From Pseudomonas sp. B28(2017) (GTDB lineage Bacteria; Pseudomonadota; Gammaproteobacteria; Pseudomonadales; Pseudomonadaceae), in NCBI RefSeq assembly GCF_002113025.1, contig NZ_NEJH01000007.1, positions 186,001-250,000 of the forward strand: DNA of 64,000 nucleotides, written 5' to 3'. The notes under the pieces were generated by a model. The model ran no database searches. It had not been told where the DNA came from and saw only the letters and a list, made by a program, of their open reading frames with translations. Position 1 is the first letter of the stretch. Each line of letters starts with the position of its first letter. Shown piece by piece: positions 26,414 to 35,390 of the stretch. A program made the position numbers and the translations under genes.

Positions 26414-26542
26414 TGGCGTTTGGGAATCAGCACTGCTCGTTGAGGGCGTTACAAAACTATTTGGTAACCGTTACAAAACTTTCCAGCTTTCCCCCTACTC
26501 CAGCGTCCTGTCGATCGTTAAATATCCTTCATGTAACAGGCT

Positions 26543-26700
26543 GCTACGCTGACCTCATAGCTGAGGATTCGCGATGCCAAATTCAGACCTGCTCCCTTCC
26601 CTACTCTTCAAGATCAACGAAAACCAGCTCGCTCTCGAAGCCGCCATCCTGGAGCTTTCGAATTGGGTCGAGCAGCGCGGCTCAGCCGAGGTTGCCGACA
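26543..26700 (+). repeat. Direct repeat copy A (complete small gene and its leader)
   Basis: This stretch of about 158 bp, from GCTACGCTGACCTCATAG through the first 42 codons or so of the gene at 26574, recurs at 29097-29252 with scattered changes. The two copies flank the TIR-like and PD-(D/E)XK-like genes. Confidence 0.85.
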
Positions 26701-26783
26701 ACGTGCGCTGCGCTCTTGAAGCCATCGACAAGAATGAAAAATTCATCAAGATGACGCTCGCGGTGATGATGACGCCAGAGTGA
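26574..26783 (+). CDS. Small hypothetical protein, complete copy
   Basis: This protein of 69 aa has GAGGA 6 nt before the ATG. It is acidic and helical (NENQLALEAAILELSNWVEQ) with no domain I recognise. A diverged, shortened copy occurs at 29128, suggesting that the region was duplicated or that an insertion arrived by recombination between such copies. Confidence 0.65.
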   Translation: MPNSDLLPSLLFKINENQLALEAAILELSNWVEQRGSAEVADNVRCALEAIDKNEKFIKMTLAVMMTPE

Positions 26784-26843
26784 CAGGACGAGAGAGCCGC
26801 ACTCGCCCTAACAATGAATCGCCCCGGGCTTTCTAGATACATC

Positions 26844-26944
26844 CGACTGACTGCTTTGGGCCGTTTTTTGCCTGTGCTGACAGGCAGCTATGACTCCGCT
26901 GCTGCCGATCAAAAAGGACCTTCACCCAAAGCGGACACTAACGT
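26844..26944. other. Intergenic stretch with repeat-like sequence
   Basis: ACTGCTTTGGGCCG and CACCCAAAGCGGACACT lie about 70 bp apart as an imperfect inverted pair, with CAGGCAGC between them. Similar sequences are common intergenic spacers in Pseudomonas. No gene is supported between 26784 and 27007. Confidence 0.35.
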
Positions 26945-27007
26945 CCACTCAAGCCGAAAATTGGAACACAGCGTAAATTTATCCGCTGCACTTGATTATT
27001 AAGTCAA

Positions 27008-27991
27008 CTATATAGCTAGAGTCAGTTTAGAACGCCACATATATTCATCTAATGTGCCTTGGGTATCGAATATTTTGGCATACTTGTAGTCTAATGGAAG
27101 AACCTCTGTGATACTCCCAGAAACGCCTTTTTGTCTTGGGATTGGCAACGATGCCCTGGCACCATCAACATTCACAATAATACTTCTCAACGAAATGATG
27201 TGGCTTACCCCATAAAATATATCGACCCAATGACCAGAAGCTTTGCGATCTGGATGGCAGTTTGCCCATGGCTCTTTGAAGTCTTCGCATTGCACCCCAT
27301 CTTCTGACCAATCTATCTCAATCCTCAAATTGACGTCATTTCGATAGACTGCCACGGTTTTAAAATGCACTGACCTTACATCCCAATCCTGAGCTGAATC
27401 AGAGTTGATAATACTTTTCTCGATATATGCTAGCGAAGGAGTGTCGCCAATCCTAGGGAGCTCGCCATCTACTTCACTTGCATCAATTATTATTTTTACA
27501 AAATTGTATAGCTCATTAGTTAGTTTATCTTTTACGTCTTTTCTTTTGGCCGAATCAGAGTATATCTCTTCAGTTAATTCATACTGGATTGGCCATCTTT
27601 TATGTTTCAAATCAAATGGCAGATCATCTGGCTTCCCATATGCAGTATTCATGATGTTTAGAACGCCGGCATCGCTATTTCTTGCAAGCGCGTAACCTAG
27701 CTCAATCATTACATTTGAATTTGGGAATTTTTTTTGGCCATCTGCTGATGTCGCACAAAAACTGATATCAGCTATAAATACCTGGCTGCTATCGATTTTT
27801 TTAAATATAGTAAAAGCAATATCTGGCGTTCCTGGCACACCAGCTGTATCGCTATCAATCCTTACAGACTCTCCGTATTCTGGCTCTGCGCTTAATTTTC
27901 TAAGTGCGTCTTTCAAGCAATCCCGAATGAAGTATCGATTAAGCTTTCCATCCAGATCACTTTGCCAAGAATAAAATACTGTAGCTTCCAT
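27008..27991 (-). CDS. TIR-like domain protein, probable defence effector
   Basis: This protein of 327 aa has AGGAG before its ATG. The N-terminal 150 residues or so have a TIR-like/nucleotide-binding pattern: VFYSWQSDLD at the first strand, DIAFTIFKKIDSSQVFIADISF, and NVMIELGYALA with a Glu where TIR NADases have their catalytic Glu. The C-terminal half shows no family I can name and may sense a trigger. The gene is AT-rich, unlike the flanking core genes. It lies with a SIR2 gene and another non-core gene, so an abortive-infection role is likely but inferred. Confidence 0.72.
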   Translation of the reverse strand: MEATVFYSWQSDLDGKLNRYFIRDCLKDALRKLSAEPEYGESVRIDSDTAGVPGTPDIAFTIFKKIDSSQVFIADISFCATSADGQKKFPNSNVMIELGYALARNSDAGVLNIMNTAYGKPDDLPFDLKHKRWPIQYELTEEIYSDSAKRKDVKDKLTNELYNFVKIIIDASEVDGELPRIGDTPSLAYIEKSIINSDSAQDWDVRSVHFKTVAVYRNDVNLRIEIDWSEDGVQCEDFKEPWANCHPDRKASGHWVDIFYGVSHIISLRSIIVNVDGARASLPIPRQKGVSGSITEVLPLDYKYAKIFDTQGTLDEYMWRSKLTLAI

Positions 27992-28091
27992 GACTTCTCC
28001 TAATTTAACGTTTAACCTGCGAGGCAGACCAAAGCAAAGTCTTTGTCTGTCCGGCGAACGAATCGAGCGATAATTGAGCGCATTGCTAGCT

Positions 28092-28790
28092 CTATGCTCC
28101 GGGTTTATTTATATTGTGTATTAAATGTTTCGGAGAGAATTCATGAAGATACTCATGACTGATGATAAAAATACTGTCGAAAGTTTCAAAGGCCTTGCTG
28201 CGACGCAGCAAATCTTCTAAAAAATTTGCTGCGACGTGCGGCTTGACCGTAGGAAGTTGCCAATTATCATAAATGAGAAGCCAGTTTGCTTCATATCTTT
28301 TAAATTCTGTTGCTGTGACTATAGGTACTTTCTTGTTGACGAAGTAGAGCATGGCTTCGGCCCACTCGCGCTCCGGTGCGTCACCTACCCAACCGCTCCC
28401 ACACTCATCGGCCTCAATTTCTTGGCGGAGCTTCTTGCCCTTTTTTACGCGCTCTCCAGGGGCGGCGTGTGGAATAAAATAGATGCCTTTGCCTACTCCT
28501 GATTCTCTGATGAAACTCGACATCGCAGCATTTTGCGAGACAGCTTCAATGTGCTCAATGCCTATAGAAAAAGACGAACAGTCAATTACGAAATCAGGCT
28601 TGTCATTGTGTGTGACAGATAGCGGAAAGAGCAATTTTTCATGAGGAATGGATGATAAAAAGTATGCCAAGCCATAACGCTCAACGTGCTCTGTTGTTCG
28701 GCCTTCCGAGCGCAAGGGAACATCTATGTCTAGCATCGATAGCTTGGCTATAAGCTCTTCTGGACTTGCCGCACGGATAGGTATTTTCAT
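28092..28790 (-). CDS. Hypothetical protein, possibly PD-(D/E)XK nuclease-like
   Basis: This protein of 232 aa has no confident family. The segment KPDFVIDCSSFSIGIEHIEAV has the spacing of a PD-(D/E)xK-like core (PD, then a Glu-rich strand), but the Lys position is replaced, so enzymatic activity is uncertain. Tryptophan-rich text (EANWLLIYDNWQLP) follows. No ribosome-binding sequence is visible; instead a perfect 16-bp palindrome touches the start codon. It runs in the same direction as the TIR-like gene, 100 bp upstream of it. Confidence 0.68.
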   Translation of the reverse strand: MKIPIRAASPEELIAKLSMLDIDVPLRSEGRTTEHVERYGLAYFLSSIPHEKLLFPLSVTHNDKPDFVIDCSSFSIGIEHIEAVSQNAAMSSFIRESGVGKGIYFIPHAAPGERVKKGKKLRQEIEADECGSGWVGDAPEREWAEAMLYFVNKKVPIVTATEFKRYEANWLLIYDNWQLPTVKPHVAANFLEDLLRRSKAFETFDSIFIISHEYLHEFSPKHLIHNINKPGA

Positions 28791-28806
28791 TTATAGTTAA
28801 CTATAA
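28791..28806. promoter_or_regulatory. Perfect 16-bp palindrome abutting a start codon
   Basis: TTATAGTTAACTATAA is an exact inverted repeat directly before the ATG of the gene at 28092-28790. It could be an operator for an autoregulator, or an RNA hairpin that hides the start codon. Confidence 0.6.
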
Positions 28807-29096
28807 GTAAGTGATACATATAGGGTAATGTTTTTTTCGCCACCTGTGTCGTGTGACGTTCCTTGTCCATGTCTACCCCCCTTGAACTAATTGAGTCCAG
28901 CGCTAGAAGCGCGACATGGGCAAAGGAAAGAAAACGATAAAACCCGCTCGGAGGTTACGACGTCATTGGCAGTATGTCTATGGCCGGCTTTGGGTTGATC
29001 GCCCCGTCCGTAAACGTTCGCTTCTCACCGTTTTTGGCCCCTCCCCCGGCGCCCTGCCGACTATACCCTTCATCCCTCCCCTCACGATTGACGATT

Positions 29097-29252
29097 GCTA
29101 CGCTGACCTCATAGCCGAGGATTCGCGATGCCAAACTCTGATCTGCTCCCTTCCCTGCTCTTCAAGCGCAACGAAAACCAACTCGCTCTCGAAGTCGCCA
29201 TCCTGGAGCTTTCGGACTGGGTCGAGCAGCGAAGATCGGTAGATGTTGCTAC
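29097..29252 (+). repeat. Direct repeat copy B (truncated small gene and its leader)
   Basis: This is the second copy of the 26543-26700 repeat. The leader (GCTACGCTGACCTCATAG, GAGGATTCGCG) is nearly identical. Similarity fades just after the codons for VEQR. Confidence 0.85.
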
Positions 29253-29286
29253 TAAACCAAGTCCGTGGACCTATACCAACTTCTAA
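29128..29286 (+). pseudogene. Truncated paralogue of the 26574 small gene
   Basis: The frame encodes 52 residues. The first 35 or so match the gene at 26574 (PNSDLLPSLLFK, NENQLALE, AILELSDWVEQR); the end then changes to TKPSPWTYTNF and stops. The break coincides with the 3' end of the SIR2 gene, whose stop codon overlaps this one on the other strand. It looks like a gene cut by arrival of the SIR2 segment. Confidence 0.65.
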
Positions 29287-32200
29287 ATATTATCCATCGC
29301 AATTTTTCTTAGCCGCAGCAATCGCCTATCCTTTGCTAAAGATGGTTTAGACTCAACAATTTGATCAAGAATATTGGCAAGCTGATAAGGAGGTATAGTA
29401 TGTTCCGAAAGTATTTTATCTAACAACATGAGCATCGCTTCGGGATGCTGAGTTGCCGAGGAGACTTCTGGCTCCTTTGATGAACTATAAAAAAGCGTAT
29501 CGCAACGTTTTACCGTGGTCAAAAACTGAAATACCAGTTTAACTACATCTGGAAAACTATGCGGAGCTTTTTCAGTCAAGTGCAGAAAACCATTTGTCGT
29601 TGCATGACTCAGATAACGCAATTCACGAGGCCAGGCTTTAGTTAGAAAGCCCTTTCCAAATGTTTTCCAAGCACTCTTTGACGTCATCAGCAATGCTAAG
29701 TATCTTAAAGCCTCGGCCCTACCTGCATCGTCAGTAATCTGTAAAACCCCTCTGACCTCATCAAACTTTAGAAATCGGTCATCTTTAAGTCCATACCGAC
29801 AAGCTAAAACGAGATGCTGGTGCAAAATTCGGGAGATCCCTCGATCCCACTGCCATCTCTGGATATTGTCAAATAGACTTATGAAGCTTCTTTTTATTTC
29901 TGCGAATAGTTCCGGTCGAAAATGTCGAGAATCAAAAAGCCTTCCGCTCCATGCCGCCTCAGCGAAATCATTTCCGCTTTGAAATAGAGGTAAAATATTT
30001 CTTTTTACCCACTCAGGCTCAATCCAAAACAACCAGTCCAACCTTACTGCAATCTGATGTACAGCATGACTTAAATATTGAGACTTAGTGGAGAGTAATA
30101 GTTCAAGCCTCACCTTCAACTCAGGGGGGACACCTTCGCCAGATTTTAATTTGTGGCGACTATATACTGAAAATAGTGCCTCCGTCATTCTGCCTAAAGG
30201 AGAGTTTTGAGCACTTTCGCGTATTGGAACTGAATAGGGTAACTCTACACCGGCTCGACGAATAGACACAATAGAGCTTTTTAAAGTTTCATCCCCAGCC
30301 ACATTGAATAGCTCAATTGTCTTATCCCATACAAGCAACGCAAATTCAGGAAGTGCGTCATACATAATCAGAAAATGATTTAGAACCCACTCCGAATAAG
30401 CTTGTGACAGCTGAGCAATACTATCCATGGGAAGCAGGATTAATCGCCTTGCAGCCTGCATCGTCAACTTAGCCGGTGACTTGGGCCAACCAGTTAATAG
30501 TTGCTGCCAAAGAGCTATTGGGTAAACCCCTCTCTTGGCGTCAAGCACCAAGCTTTTTAACGCTCTCAAGGGGGCAATTTCAACAAGACCTGCAAAAGGC
30601 CGCTGCTCAACAAGACTAAAAAAATCACGCTCTACTTCTGCTTGCGCGATAGTAGTGATTTGATCAATTGGGCACGCCATAAGGATACTGGCATTTTTGT
30701 CTGTGGTTACCCATCCAGATTTGCCAATTTTTTTCCTGAACTCACCACTCTCAATCCTTGCGCTCCCCTCATAGCTTTGTCGAAAAACCTCAAGTTGCTG
30801 CTGAGATTTTTTTGATAGTTTGCACCCTTGCGCCTCAAGCCCCCCGAGTAACTCCCCAACGGAATACAGATGGTAGCGCTCACTTTGTTCTGACGTGTAT
30901 TCGGACTTGACTGGCGGCCCGTCAATTATTCGCCGCTCTATTTGACATTTTTGCTGTTTTGAAAAGCCGCCCCAATTGCTGACTAGCAACTCAAGCACCT
31001 TATGTCTATAACTGAACCCCCAAAACTCTTCACTCGTCGATTTTAGAAGATCAATAAAAATTTCGTTAGAATTAAAGAGACCGGGGCACAACATCGCAAA
31101 CAACTTTAATGAAGAAAAAAATAAAGCCTCATTTTCAGGCCAGCTATCGTATTCCCTCCTTGCTTTTTCCGGACATACCAATACCAGCTTAGCAAACAGC
31201 CTTGAATAAATTTCTAAAAACTTGTCAGCACCTTCTTTTAAATCATCACCGTCATCGCGAAACAAATCAACCGGAGGAAAATAATTTAGCTCCGGGGCAA
31301 GCTGAACCATTCTGAGCAAAGCATTTCGCCAAACAATTAAAACCTCAGGCAAAAAATCTGCCGACACCTCAATTTCTTCACTATGAAAAGAAATCAACAC
31401 CAAGCTAACATCAGTTGTGACTAGTTCCCCGAGCACAATCGGCTGGGTGTGACGAAAACGCCGATTAACCGTTAAGCTCGGCCGTATGGCCTGTTCCAAA
31501 TACCGCAGAGTTAAAGAGTTCCATCCTAGCTTATCTAGCTTATCTTTTAGATAATACCACTCAATGTCTTTATCTAAACGCAACTTATGATTATTTTCAT
31601 CAAACAAAATACTCCAATGGCGAACTACCTGATCAGATAACTTATCAGCAACCTCCCACAACTTATTTTCAAGCATTCTGAGAAGATGGGCATTTAATCC
31701 TGTTTTTCCTGCTGCCCACCAAATTGCCCACGGCTCATTTAAGTTTTTCACTAGCCAGGCGGCAAGGTACCTCATTCGCGTAGAAATTAGCTCTGTTGTA
31801 TTACCAACTAGCCCCTGCCCCTGCCCCCGCTTAGTCTGAGTAGCACCTTCACCCGGTAAAAACGAAAGGAAATCCGCCCCCCAATATTGTGGCTCACGGC
31901 TGTCATAATTTATCAATGGATCATTTTCTAAGCCGTAGTAGTCTTGAGGACTATAATCATACTTAGACGACTCCACATAAGCTCTGACAACCTCTGGCTT
32001 TGCGTTTCTTACATACGGATCAAAAACACAAAGCCATTCTGCGCTTGGTGTGGGCTCAGCTTTATAGAACAGCTCCGCCCCAGAAGCAGAACTAATTAAA
32101 TGGGTTACTTGCCCCCGCTGAAAGGCTGATAAATCACGCGGACTTTTACCAGCCAGCTTTAGTACACTTGCCCTCCAGCTGGAGGAATCCTCGGAGTAGT

Positions 32201-33074
32201 CAGCCCAAGCACCTATAGAACTCCAAAGATCATCGAAATCATTAAAAGCTATTCCGTTTACGCCTTTATGGCGCCAGTTCTGATCTACACGCTCTTGAGT
32301 GCCACGATCAAACGCGTAGATGGAGCCGCCAACACCTGCACTTTTTGAGTGCATCCCTTCAAGTAAGTACCTCACTGGCGGATCCTCTGCGCTATACCCC
32401 AGAAGGACTATCACATATTGTTGAGCAAGATGCTTTATAAAACGATTCGCCCAACCGTCCGCAAGGTATGCTCGACCAAAATCAGCACTACTAATAATTA
32501 ACCTAGACTTATGATCACTAATACTTTTCCCAGCAAGTCGACCATGAAGATATATAACGCCTTCAGGAAGCACGCCAGACGTAAGGTCTGGTAAAGCCGG
32601 TTGAACATGGGTCAGCACACCTCGCTGCGCCTGTTCAAATAACAAATCAAAGTTTGTTGTCACCACTTGTGGGTTCTGATTTGAATTTTTAGACAATCGT
32701 AAAATTGCTTTATGGTTATCTATGAATGTACTTTTTTTTAATCTTAGTGCGGAGCTTACTTCCTGCTCAACAGCAAGCAGACCATATTCTTGTTGAAGCA
32801 AATAAAATACCTGATCGAAAGAGAATGGCAGCGTGTAGTCTGGCGGGCATTCTTTACTACAGGCAATTTCGATCATTTTCTTATAAGCGGATATAGGATT
32901 CTCGGATTGATTGGAGACACCGAGACCTTTCATAACTTCTAGCGTCAATTTCAAGAAACTAGGGAATCCAGCAGGTATGGATACCCCAGCTCCACAGAAA
33001 AAGACCACGCGCCCCTCTTCGCGAGCTGAAATCAACGAGTCTGGAATATCTGGGCCGTTCTCAAAAAAACGCAT
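29283..33074 (-). CDS. Large SIR2-domain protein, probable anti-phage NADase
   Basis: This protein of 1263 aa has a SIR2 fold in its first 300 residues: VVFFCGAGVSIPAGFPSF (NAD-binding GAG), VVTTNFDLLFE (catalytic-type Asn/Asp), VIYLHGRLAG (catalytic His) and VLLGYSAEDPPVRYLLEGM. The remaining 950 residues or so are helical with no motif I can name. The size and layout match the DUF4020-type and DSR-type SIR2 defence proteins, which deplete NAD+ on phage sensing. ATG 33074 has AAGGA about 10 nt upstream; a TTG lies at 33083. The gene is strongly AT-rich and sits between the TIR-like gene cluster and the prophage. Confidence 0.82.
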   Translation of the reverse strand: MRFFENGPDIPDSLISAREEGRVVFFCGAGVSIPAGFPSFLKLTLEVMKGLGVSNQSENPISAYKKMIEIACSKECPPDYTLPFSFDQVFYLLQQEYGLLAVEQEVSSALRLKKSTFIDNHKAILRLSKNSNQNPQVVTTNFDLLFEQAQRGVLTHVQPALPDLTSGVLPEGVIYLHGRLAGKSISDHKSRLIISSADFGRAYLADGWANRFIKHLAQQYVIVLLGYSAEDPPVRYLLEGMHSKSAGVGGSIYAFDRGTQERVDQNWRHKGVNGIAFNDFDDLWSSIGAWADYSEDSSSWRASVLKLAGKSPRDLSAFQRGQVTHLISSASGAELFYKAEPTPSAEWLCVFDPYVRNAKPEVVRAYVESSKYDYSPQDYYGLENDPLINYDSREPQYWGADFLSFLPGEGATQTKRGQGQGLVGNTTELISTRMRYLAAWLVKNLNEPWAIWWAAGKTGLNAHLLRMLENKLWEVADKLSDQVVRHWSILFDENNHKLRLDKDIEWYYLKDKLDKLGWNSLTLRYLEQAIRPSLTVNRRFRHTQPIVLGELVTTDVSLVLISFHSEEIEVSADFLPEVLIVWRNALLRMVQLAPELNYFPPVDLFRDDGDDLKEGADKFLEIYSRLFAKLVLVCPEKARREYDSWPENEALFFSSLKLFAMLCPGLFNSNEIFIDLLKSTSEEFWGFSYRHKVLELLVSNWGGFSKQQKCQIERRIIDGPPVKSEYTSEQSERYHLYSVGELLGGLEAQGCKLSKKSQQQLEVFRQSYEGSARIESGEFRKKIGKSGWVTTDKNASILMACPIDQITTIAQAEVERDFFSLVEQRPFAGLVEIAPLRALKSLVLDAKRGVYPIALWQQLLTGWPKSPAKLTMQAARRLILLPMDSIAQLSQAYSEWVLNHFLIMYDALPEFALLVWDKTIELFNVAGDETLKSSIVSIRRAGVELPYSVPIRESAQNSPLGRMTEALFSVYSRHKLKSGEGVPPELKVRLELLLSTKSQYLSHAVHQIAVRLDWLFWIEPEWVKRNILPLFQSGNDFAEAAWSGRLFDSRHFRPELFAEIKRSFISLFDNIQRWQWDRGISRILHQHLVLACRYGLKDDRFLKFDEVRGVLQITDDAGRAEALRYLALLMTSKSAWKTFGKGFLTKAWPRELRYLSHATTNGFLHLTEKAPHSFPDVVKLVFQFLTTVKRCDTLFYSSSKEPEVSSATQHPEAMLMLLDKILSEHTIPPYQLANILDQIVESKPSLAKDRRLLRLRKIAMDNI

Positions 33075-33083
33075 GCTCGCCAA

Positions 33084-33343
33084 ATCCTTTGAAGAGTGGA
33101 ATTCAGTGAAGATTATCCTCTGTAAACGGTTAAGTCAGCCCTATGCAAAATAAAAGCACCTCGTCTGCCCTCTGACCTGTACTCATGACTGAGAGAATCT
33201 GCAAGTGACATTTCAGAAAAACCGTGAGTCGCAGTCAAACTTAGAAGTACAGACGATCTTCAACTCGAAGGACAGATCTTGCAGCATATAGGTGCGGCCT
33301 GGTGACAGCAGACGTCTGGAGCTTTGGATTAATAGCAGTCATT
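33084..33343. other. Intergenic stretch, no gene seen
   Basis: This stretch of about 260 bp lies between the SIR2 gene and the methylase gene. It probably contains the SIR2 promoter and the left edge of the prophage. I found no convincing att core, ORF or RNA here. Confidence 0.5.
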
Positions 33344-34138
33344 TCAAAACAGGCCTCCAAATGCTAAAGGTTCCCAGTTCATGATCACCAATTCACCGCT
33401 GATCTCGGCCTTGCCCTGGCGTTGGTTGGTCGTGGTGTAGCGAATATCCAACGTCTCGAAATGAAAGCCCTCGAATACCCGCCGGATGTCCGGGTGGTCG
33501 TTGATGCTGACCATCACCCTGCCCTTGCAGCGGCGCATGAAATCCGCCATGCGTTCGTAGTTCTCGAAAGGAAAATCCACCCCATAACCGGCGGTCTGCC
33601 AGTACGGCGGGTCCATATAGTGGAAGGTATGGGCGCGATCGTAGCGTTCAGCGCATTCCAGCCAGGGCAGGTTTTCCACGTAGGTACCAGACAGACGCTG
33701 CCACGCGGCCGAGAGATTTTCCTCGATGCGCAGCAGGTTGATTGATGGAGTGGTGGTGGCGGTGCCAAACGTCTGCCCGGACACCTTGCCGGCGAAGGCA
33801 TGGTGCTGCAGGTAGAAAAAGCGCGCGGCGCGCTGGATGTCAGTGAGGGTTTCCGGGCGGGTCATCTTCTGCCACTCGAATACCTGGCGCGAGCTGAGTG
33901 CCCACTTGAACTGACGCACAAACTCTTCGAGGTGGTTTTGCACCACGCGGTACAGGGTCACCAAATCGCCGTTGATGTCGTTGAGGACTTCCACGGGCGC
34001 CGCCTGAGGGCGCATGAAATACAACGCGGCGCCGCCGGCAAAGACTTCGACGTAGCATTCGTGAGGGGGGAACAGCGGGATAAGACGATCGGCCAGGCGG
34101 CGTTTGCCGCCCATCCAAGGAATGATAGGTGAAGACAT
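33344..34138 (-). CDS. Prophage N6-adenine DNA methyltransferase (Dam/D12 class)
   Basis: This D12-class adenine methylase of 264 aa has the target-site region PWMGGKRRLADRLIPLFPPH and the AdoMet loop YVEVFAGGAALYF at the N-terminus, and the catalytic DPPY motif (YMDPPYWQTAGYG) near residue 170. It transfers methyl groups to adenine in DNA and probably protects phage DNA or alters host regulation. It lies after gpD at the end of the late region. A LexA box sits directly before its ribosome-binding sequence, so it may also be transcribed on SOS induction. Confidence 0.9.
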   Translation of the reverse strand: MSSPIIPWMGGKRRLADRLIPLFPPHECYVEVFAGGAALYFMRPQAAPVEVLNDINGDLVTLYRVVQNHLEEFVRQFKWALSSRQVFEWQKMTRPETLTDIQRAARFFYLQHHAFAGKVSGQTFGTATTTPSINLLRIEENLSAAWQRLSGTYVENLPWLECAERYDRAHTFHYMDPPYWQTAGYGVDFPFENYERMADFMRRCKGRVMVSINDHPDIRRVFEGFHFETLDIRYTTTNQRQGKAEISGELVIMNWEPLAFGGLF

Positions 34139-34155
34139 AGAGAGCAAGACCTTTA

Positions 34156-34171
34156 CTGTATAAATAAACAG
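34156..34171 (-). promoter_or_regulatory. LexA (SOS) box upstream of the prophage methylase
   Basis: CTGTATAAATAAACAG fits the gammaproteobacterial LexA consensus CTGT-N8-ACAG exactly, with an AT-rich centre. It ends 18 nt before the methylase start codon and adjoins AAAGG. It also overlaps the end of a doubtful 38-codon frame (34153-34269). Confidence 0.75.
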
Positions 34172-34246
34172 GTGCTAGGCTCGCTCTGCTTTGTGCACAG
34201 AGCAGGAGCCTTGGCGGGACTTGCAGGGACAATCTGCGGGGACGGT

Positions 34247-34280
34247 GGCCAAACTGGATGTTGACGCATCCAGCCTGGCC
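34247..34280. other. Stem-loop between gpD and methylase genes
   Basis: GGCC-AAA-CTGGATG pairs with CATCCAG-CCT-GGCC around a 6-nt loop, with a 3 x 3 internal loop. There is no T-tract on the operon strand. The role is unknown. No gene is confidently supported between 34172 and 34338. Confidence 0.45.
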
Positions 34281-34338
34281 GCTCCTTTTACTTTGATTTT
34301 TGAAACTCTGACTCGGGACGACTCACGCGCCCGAGCAA

Positions 34339-35373
34339 TCAGTCCGGCACTTCAAGCACAACTTTCTGCGGCTTGCCGGAGGCCTTGGCCTTGCCCTCCT
34401 TGCCGCCATTGCACTCCACCGACACCGTCCACCCCGACGGGGTAAAAGTGTGATCCACCGACTCCACCAGGTACTCGCCATCGAGCCCGCGCTTGAAGCC
34501 CTGCGCCGCGATCATGATTTCGGCAAACAAGTCAGTGCGCCCGGGCAGGTCGAGGCGTACCGAGGCGGTCGAGCGATTGAACGCGGCCAGGCGTGCCTTC
34601 GCCGCTTCGTCGGCCGCCGACTTGTCCGGGTAGAGATGACGGTCGGTGTGCACCGGTGGCAGCCCTTCCGGCACATTCGGATTGTCCAGGTGCGAAATCA
34701 GCAGCTCGCCACTGGCCGGGTCCTGATACTGGGTGCTGACGCCCTGGTGCGTGCTACGGTCGCTCAAACGGAACTGCCAGCGGGTCACGTCGCTGCGCTG
34801 CAGGGTGATGACCGCCAAGGACTTGCCACTGGCGCTCTGCCCGCCTTGTCGCGGCAAGACCAGCAGCTTGCCGTCGGCCACCTTGGCGGTGCAGTCGTGT
34901 TTCTTGGCCAGACGGGTGATGAAGTTGAAGTCCGATTCATTCATCTGGTCCACGCGCGGCACCCGGGTGTCGACTGGGCATGACGGCTGCCAGCCATTGC
35001 GCGCGGCCACGTCACCGACGATCTGCGCCAGGCTGACATACTCCCAACTGCCGCTGCGCGTGGTTTTGCCGCTGCCGCGCATATCGCTGGCCTTGCCGCT
35101 GATCACCAGCGTGTCCGGCGGGCCAGAAACCGCCACCTCATCCACGGTGTAGCGGCCCAGGCGCGTCAGGTCGGCGCCGGCATACCCCAGGTAGACTTCG
35201 ATGTTTGCGCCACGCACGGGCAGCGCCACCGCGCCGTCACGGTCGTCGATGCGCAACTCGAACGAATCCGACGCCATGCCGGGACGGTCGGACAGCTGCA
35301 ACGAAACCAGCCGATCATTGATCAGCGCGGTAATGTCGGCGCCGTCGGCGACGATACGAAACAGCGGTTGCAT
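34339..35373 (-). CDS. Phage late control / tail protein D (P2 gpD-like)
   Basis: This protein of 344 aa belongs to the GpD/gp27-like baseplate hub family of contractile tails. The family pattern is seen in FRIVADGADITALINDRLVSLQLSD at the N-terminus and GLDGEYLVESVDHTFTPSGW near the end. GGAG 7 nt before the second ATG sets the start at 35373. It follows gpX after an intra-operon terminator-like hairpin. Confidence 0.9.
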   Translation of the reverse strand: MQPLFRIVADGADITALINDRLVSLQLSDRPGMASDSFELRIDDRDGAVALPVRGANIEVYLGYAGADLTRLGRYTVDEVAVSGPPDTLVISGKASDMRGSGKTTRSGSWEYVSLAQIVGDVAARNGWQPSCPVDTRVPRVDQMNESDFNFITRLAKKHDCTAKVADGKLLVLPRQGGQSASGKSLAVITLQRSDVTRWQFRLSDRSTHQGVSTQYQDPASGELLISHLDNPNVPEGLPPVHTDRHLYPDKSAADEAAKARLAAFNRSTASVRLDLPGRTDLFAEIMIAAQGFKRGLDGEYLVESVDHTFTPSGWTVSVECNGGKEGKAKASGKPQKVVLEVPD

Positions 35374-35390
35374 AGCCATACTCCAGACAA

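Noticed and set aside
28092..28790. Confident restriction endonuclease
   Set aside because: The PD and Glu pattern is present but the catalytic Lys is not clear, so only a tentative fold was given.
34153..34269. 38-codon frame before the methylase gene, possibly a Com-like regulator
   Set aside because: No zinc motif and poor ribosome-binding spacing; the end overlaps the LexA box. It does not look like a Com protein.
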